Position numbers and translations under genes: made by a program. The notes under the pieces were generated by a model that saw only the letters and a list, made by a program, of their open reading frames with translations, was not told where the DNA came from and searched no databases. This document shows, one piece after another, positions 58,501 through 64,000 of a DNA stretch of 64,000 nt (the stretch's first letter is position 1; each line of letters begins with the position of its first letter). The stretch comes from Gnetum montanum (Eukaryota > Streptophyta > Gnetopsida > Gnetales > Gnetaceae): positions 82,532-146,531 of the forward strand of contig MNCI01000908.1 of the NCBI GenBank assembly GCA_015680685.1, given 5' to 3'.

Positions 58501-59747
58501 ACTAGCAAATTCAAAAATTGATCAACATGGGTCAAACCTTGCTTGGTACGGTTAAAAAAACTATAGATCTTCCCATACATCATGGACTATGCCATGAAAG
58601 CCTAAAGAAACTAGAAATAGAGCCAAAATCCACACAGACTAGCATTCTAAGTTCAAGATGTTGAAATATCAAGTACCACATGCTGTGCCAACTTGTGTGG
58701 AACATATGAGGCCTACATCAATAATTAAAATGTCTAAGATTTTTCTAAAGCTACCAAAGTGGATTGCACATGCCTTAGATGTGATCCAAGATGTTCACAA
58801 GCCCTAGTGGGTTCCACAAGGCTAAAACCTAAGCTAAATTGCTCATAGGTTGGGAATAAAGATCCTACATGTTGGAGTTCAAACTTGAAGTGCCCAAACA
58901 TTGGGGATTCTAGCCCCACACACTATGCTAGTGTATGGAGCAATGTGTGGAGCATAAACAAGGTTCCAACTTGATCAATTTAGTTCACACACTACCTACA
59001 TAGAACTTACACATTGTGGACATGACACACATTGTTCACACATTAAGAATATGATCTCCACATGTTGGATATACCAATGTTTACCTTTTTTTTTAGTTAT
59101 TTTAACCATAAAAAACCATTATTCTAGTAGTTTACAATAGTTTACATAAGATGCTTCCTTATTTTGACTATTTTTACAACATTTTTACTTATTTAAACTA
59201 ATTTTGCTAGCTTTTTACTTATTCTAGTAATTTACAACCTATTTTCTCTAGACTTTTATTAATTTTAATAATTTATAATCTTTGTTTCTAAATAAATTTC
59301 TACTTGTTTTAGCAATTTATGGCTTTTTTTTTTGTTGATTTTAGCTTACCTTGACCATACAATCACCTTAAAATAAATATGATTATCCAACACTATTTTT
59401 GACCATGTTTGACCTCCCCTCTACATCATTTGATATCATTTGGTGTAATTCGACATCATTTTACATTATTTTAATATTATTTGATGTCATTTGACATCAT
59501 TTCATACCATTTTAACTTCATGTGGTATCACTTAACATCAATTGACCTTGTTTAATATCATTTTACATCATTGTTGAGATTATTTGATCTCATTATACCT
59601 CATTTTGACATCATTTGACCTTGTTTAGCAACATTTGGCCCTTAATCCATCTTGTTCCATCTCAATCTACTTTCTTTGGCCTTAGTTTACCATGTTAATA
59701 TCTTACTCAACCTTATTTTACCTTATTATACTTTTTCTTTACCATGT
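55503..59747. other. AT-rich stretch without recognisable genes
   Basis: About 4.2 kb with short frames only (longest 56353-56147 minus) and no alignable motif. The phrase CACACATTG/CACACACTA recurs between 57960 and 59060. From about 59400 to 59740 there is a degenerate TTTGACATCATTTGATATCA spacer. If element I is one insertion, this would be the 5' part of its antisense gene, but I cannot show that. Confidence 0.4.
59400..59740. repeat. Degenerate GACATCATTT spacer repeats
   Basis: Variants of (T/G)ACATCATTTGA recur every 10-25 bp, including the near-palindrome TGATGTCATTTGACATCA near 59472. Similar sequence resumes at about 63600-64000. Confidence 0.6.
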
Positions 59748-60612
59748 TGATGAGTGGCAAGATACCCCTACGCCCAACCATACGAGTCACAAGTGTTCAT
59801 GTGTGATCTGGTCAAATGTTGCAGACTATAATTACTAAGTATGCTAGAGATAAATAGTGCGTGCATGTTGTTCATTCGTTGTTTTCCCAATCCCACTTGT
59901 GGAGTGCAATTGTATGGTTAAGTGTGACTGAGGCATAATATTTTTATTAGTTTGTGTTTCTATGGAATTACTCACCTAGAACAAGAAAAAAAGTAAGAGT
60001 GATTAAAAGAGCGATTAATTGCTAAGCAAACTATAGTCTAATCTAGCCTAACACAAGTAACCGTTCCCACTTCCTAGACACATCCTAAACTTTGTGCAAA
60101 CATTGCTAGGCTACCAAACGCTAGTCATTTCTGAGCTACCAAGTGTCACACATATGCTCGAAGGGGTCATGCTTGTGTATCTTAATAAGTTGCTTGATTA
60201 ATCAAAATTAATTACTGCATAAATAACATTAATGTAAATTACATGAAATCACAATATATAAATTCATAAGAAAGAAAGTTTCAAGTGTTGCAAGGAATGA
60301 ATCAAAGAGTTTGTCTTTATTGCCAATGCAATGGTGTGCTTAGGTACATCAATGCTTGAATAAAGATTCGTTCACACTTAGATCTCCTACTACAGGCACT
60401 TGGAAAATATTCTAACTCTCAAATGAACAAACTATAAGAGTTTTGGTACTTGATTGCCAAAAACTTACTCCAATTGTATGCCTAGGTGCTATATTTATAG
60501 ACCTAGGAGTAACCTTGCAATATTGTATGTACGATATTGCATCTTGGCCCACGATATCGCATACCCGATATCGTGTACCTGATATCAAAGCATTGAAAAA
60601 CATGATTTATCA
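59748..60612 (-). mobile_element. Solo Athila-type LTR
   Basis: 865 bp, TGATAAATC at 60612 to CTCATCA at 59748 on the minus strand. The 5-bp target duplication CATGT lies at 59743-59747 and 60613-60617. TATA (CTATAAATAT) is near 60490-60500 with GATATC units at 60520-60590. No internal sequence adjoins it, so it is the product of LTR-LTR recombination. Confidence 0.95.
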
Positions 60613-60639
60613 CATGTTATGCTAGTTTGTGCTTTATCA

Positions 60640-61735
60640 TCACAGTATTTTGCATGATTTTAACCCTGTTTGATAATTATGCAATACAAATGTCCATTAA
60701 TCTACCTTTGTTAATATGAAAGATTAAATCATTGATACATGGGCACAATTTGAACTACCCTTGATGCTAAATGGATCCTACGATGATGTGGAACAATCAA
60801 TTAACTTAGAATGCCTAGATCTTGAACTTGGGAGCCTATTTGATCATATAGCTTCAATAGAAAAGTCCCTAGAGTGGCTTGAGTACACAGTCAAAAATCT
60901 TGATTTAGAGACCAGAGACATTATGTAGGACTCTTTAGTTGAAATTCTTGTTACAACCCACAATGGTGAGGAGAAAACACTAAAATTAAGTTCCTTGTTA
61001 GAAACCCATATGACGTTAGACATTACCAAGGTCTTTAATGATAACATTAAAATCTTTTCTTGGTCATATGAGGATATCGTAGGACTTAACCCACATTTAG
61101 TGCAACATGATATCATACTTGACCCTAGTATCAAGCCTATTAAATGAAAGGTATGTAAGATCGAACTAGACCTAGCTATAGCAGTTTGTGATGAGATCAA
61201 GAAGTTTTACCAAACTAGTTTCATCCAAGCCATTGATGATGTTGATTAGATGTCTAACATGGTGGTAGTCCCTACGAAAAATAGGAGTATTCATATTTGT
61301 ATCAATTTTTGTAACCTCAACAAGGTAACCATTAAAGATGATTTCCCTTTGCCTAGTATTGATCAACTTATTAATATTATAGCTAGCTAGGCCTTATTAT
61401 CCTTCATGGATGGGTTCTCAAGATACAACCAAGTTTAGGATCAACCTAAAGCATTAGTTTTATACAACCTTCATTACACCTTGAAAAACCTTCTGTTACA
61501 CAATGATTCCATTTGGTCTAAAGAACATAGGGGCAACCTATCAATGAGCTATGACTTACAATTTTAGTGACAACATGCTAGGGTTACTAAATGATTATGT
61601 TGATAATATATCCATAAAGTCCAAGATGATCAATAACCATGTGCATGACCTAAATTTGGTCCTTCAACAATGCCTTAAATAAGATCTTAGAATTAATCAT
61701 AATAAGTATGTCTTCGGCATTAAAACTGGCTAGAT
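60640..61735 (+). pseudogene. Tat-type reverse transcriptase remnant (plus strand, element I?)
   Basis: Homologous to element G 41379-40510. Segments are LKLSSLLETHMTLDITKVF, then FSWSYEDIVGLNPHLVQHDI (60980-61120), FYQTSFIQAIDDVD, MSNMVVVPTKNRSIHICINF, DDFPLPSIDQL and FMDGFSRYNQ. After a shift come MIPFGLKNIGA and an active-site block NDYVDNISIKSK with the second Asp replaced by Asn. Alignment stops after FGIKTG near 61735. Several stops. Strand and family fit the missing pol of element I. Confidence 0.75.
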
Positions 61736-62814
61736 CATATGGAAAAGAAGTACCTCAAAACATTAAAAACTTGAATGAAAAAATCGAAGCCATTCTCAAG
61801 GCGGCAATTTTATGTATTGCAAATTCAAACAGTAAAACAAAAAAAAAAAAAAAAAACAATAAAAATCTGGTGGAGATAGTAGAAAATCGTTTTTTCGCAT
61901 TAGGCTTCATAAGCCCCATTCTAGCCACAGGATTCATCTAGAAAACAAGGACTAGCAAAACCATACGATATAGACATCAAAACGATATAATGCAGCTACC
62001 TCATGATCTTTCTGCACTTCTCCATCAACATTTGTGCTAAAATACTAGAAATGTTCTAATTCATCCATGGGTATATTAGTGCTCTCCTCTGTTCTCATAT
62101 GCACATTTTCCGTGCCATACGAGATTGGTGGCTTTGATACTTCTTCTGGAGATTTCTCAAGGATATTTCTGTTTATAGGAAAAAAAATTTCCGGTGATTG
62201 GGAACCCTCGGGAGCCACATGACCAAGTGACATACCATCATCAATTCCAACCAGTCCCGTCTGATCCACGATTCTTTTGGGTATCCTGTTGAGCCATGGC
62301 TAGATTGGTTAAACCCAATGCTAAATTGTCATCAGCATTGTCTTCTGGGTTATTTTCATGCATTATGGTTCATGTGATATCTGGGTTTTTAAATAAATAA
62401 ATATATATATATACTCTCTGAATGGAAGTTTGACCTTAGGGCCTATGTAACCACCATTTGAGTAGCGGCATCAAATGACATTGGAAGCTTAAATGTAAAA
62501 CATAAAAGACAGCGAAAGCTCTCAGCTAAATCGGAAAGCTTCATGAATCCTACAGACTTAACCACATGGTTGTTGGTAAATTCTAGTTATGCATAAGTTC
62601 TGCAATTCATTAAAACCCGACCAAAAAAATCAGCATGAACTACTTGGAAAAACAATGATTGTATCACCAATTTTATGTGGTTCAATCGCAGAAATTTTCT
62701 AAAAAAGGCTAGTTGTGGTGTAGCAGCTAGCCATCCTAAAACAATTGTGTAACCTTTGTCATGTCTTTATGTTACTCTCCTGCATGTTTGAAAGCAGTTT
62801 TAAAAATTTATTAA
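61736..62814. other. Unassigned stretch, possible decayed host exon on the minus strand
   Basis: Homology to the Tat element stops at 61735. A poly(A) run lies at about 61840-61857 and a TA microsatellite at about 62398-62413. The minus-strand frames 62269-62045 and about 62360-62260 give ordinary-looking, non-repetitive protein sequence (LALGLTNLAMAQQDTQK, then PEEVSKPPISYGTENV) in different frames. This could be a decayed exon; I do not recognise a family. Confidence 0.35.
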
Positions 62815-62837
62815 GAAAACAAAACAAAAAACAAAAC

Positions 62838-63172
62838 TGGGGCGTTGGATGGGAACATTCCACCACCCGGCCTGAGACCACGCTGCCTTGTGCAAGGCTG
62901 TGCAGACCCTCGGCCCTCCAATAATGTGCACTGTCCTGCTTCAAGTCGGCAATCCTGCTTCTGGACATGAGGTCCGAGAAGGCCGTGCTGGTCGCCCACT
63001 GGCTGTCTACCATTGACGTCAGGGATGATGGCAAACATCTGCTCTCACCACCCACCCTGATGGCCTGCCCATATGTGTCAAAACCCCGCACCATCCCCGT
63101 GCACGCCTGCACCGCGTAGCCCGGGTAACACCACCGCTCTCCTACGTGCCCTGCCTTTGCAATGGGCAAACA
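62838..63172. other. GC-rich island of unknown origin
   Basis: About 330 bp of clearly higher GC than all its surroundings, flanked at the left by an AAAACAAAACAAAAAAC tract and at the right by (AAT)n. The minus frame 63175-62759 is open through it (138 residues) but has no domain I know. The A-rich flank would fit a short retroposed element (SINE-like) read on the minus strand, but I see no convincing tRNA-type A/B boxes. Confidence 0.45.
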
Positions 63173-63341
63173 CAATCAATAATAATAATAATTTAAAAAA
63201 ACATATCTTAAATTTAACACCATTTGGTCTCGTTCCACCAGGCGTGTCATATTTTATATTTTATTTATTTTTAACTCAATTTTACCTTGCCTCTAGCTTG
63301 GTATAACTTTATTTTACCTTAATTTACCAAGTTTTACCCTG

Positions 63342-63488
63342 CCTTTGCCTCATAGTGACTCTACCTAGTGGAATAGACCTCCTACCATGGCCTTTGCCTC
63401 ATAGTGACTCTACCTAGTGGAATAGACCTCCTACCATGGCCTTTGCCTCATAGTGACTCTACCTAGTGGAATAGACCTCCTACCATGG
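63342..63488 (+). repeat. Perfect 49-bp tandem triplication
   Basis: Three identical 49-bp units (start 63342, 63391, 63440), each CCTTTGCCTCATAGTGACTC to CCTACCATGG. A partial fourth begins at 63489. No differences seen, so it is recent. Confidence 0.95.
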
Positions 63489-64000
63489 CCTGCTATGGCC
63501 TAAAACTAGCAAAATGTGACCATGATTGACCCTATTTGACAATACATTGCCCTGCCTTCCTTGATTTGGCTTTGTTCCAACATGTTTTAACTTTTCCTGA
63601 CCTTGTTTCACATGATTTTTTATCATTTTAATGTCATTTCGTGTCATTTAACTTCATTTTCATCAATTTTGCATCAATTGGTCCTATTTGACCACATTTC
63701 TCCATCATTTGGCATGGCTTAGACCTTAATTAACTTGATTTGATATTGTTTATTGTCATTTGGCATTAGTAAGGCCTTATTAGACCTTGTTTGATACCAT
63801 TTTACAAGGTTTTAACCTTCATCTGGCCTTCATTTGGCCCTATCCTACATCATTTCGCCTTTGTTTCACCCTATTGGCCTTAATCTACCTCTTGAGACCC
63901 CTGATGACCATGTTTTGACCTTGTTTAACATTGGCTTAATTTGTTTTGATCCACCTTTGCTTTATAATTAGGGTATTTTGCACTATTTTTACATCATTTC
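63489..64000. repeat. Degenerate spacer repeats to the window end
   Basis: Begins with ATGGCCTAAAACTAGCAA, shared with 13187-13205 at the edge of the antisense cassette. Variants of TTTGACCTTGTTT and CATCATTTGGC follow. This suggests that it belongs to the same Tat family. No gene is visible. Confidence 0.55.

Noticed and set aside
59748-60612. Second end of element D or of another full element
   Set aside because: It has its own 5-bp duplication CATGT on both sides and no internal sequence, so it is a solo LTR.
61708-61941. Plus-strand ORF with a lysine run as a gene
   Set aside because: It begins at the broken edge of the RT remnant and its lysines come from a poly(A) run; no conserved domain.
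1-64000. tRNA, rRNA, miRNA or organelle-derived genes
   Set aside because: I saw no cloverleaf-like box pairs, rRNA blocks or plastid/mitochondrial genes; the only tRNA-related sequences are primer binding sites.

Overview
The window looks like nuclear DNA of a vascular plant, probably a seed plant with a large repeat-rich genome. It is AT-rich, has no intact host gene that I can defend, and almost everything recognisable is retrotransposon. Plant lineages present are a LINE, Athila-type Ty3/Gypsy elements (Asp-tRNA-like primer site, FMDD reverse transcriptase, env-like ORF) and Tat-type Ty3/Gypsy elements (Tat-style gag zinc motif, start of a second RNase H). I cannot name the species.

Layout. 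1-7473: unassigned AT-rich DNA, a 5'-truncated LINE (1078-4311) flanked by a 299-bp direct duplication, and an old Tat-like LTR ending at 6978. 7479-11266: an Athila-type deletion derivative (element B) with target duplication ATAGC. 11272-21865: a decayed plus-strand Tat-type element (I) with gag, protease and an opposite-strand spliced gene. It is interrupted by a rearranged relative (about 13183-17810) and a second LINE fragment (20113-20811). 21866-55502: an Athila-type element (D, minus strand) with an env-like ORF, probably one insertion. It hosts a nested Athila-type element C (26820-36653, target duplication AATAG) and a nested Tat-type element G (37165-53604). 55503-59747: AT-rich DNA without recognisable genes. 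59748-60612: a solo Athila-type LTR (target duplication CATGT). 60640-61735: plus-strand Tat-type reverse transcriptase, perhaps the far end of element I. The remainder is spacer repeats, a GC-rich island and a 49-bp triplication.

The most interesting content is in element G. Between its protease and reverse transcriptase, on the opposite strand, lies a self-contained gene-like unit: a TATA box, eight exons with seven GT-AG introns, and a polyadenylation-like signal. Its N-terminal part resembles plant NIF/FCP1-type HAD phosphatases, but the catalytic acidic residues are replaced. Homologous opposite-strand units with the same last intron occur at 13367-14215 and 18918-21600; the latter also directly follows a protease. 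Introns survive because the gene is antisense to the element's genomic RNA.

Decay is dominated by C-to-T changes. All five stops in the LINE ORF and most stops in the antisense gene fit deaminated CAG or CGA codons. Two single-N positions sit exactly at deletion junctions relative to homologous copies, so some apparent deletions may be assembly artefacts.
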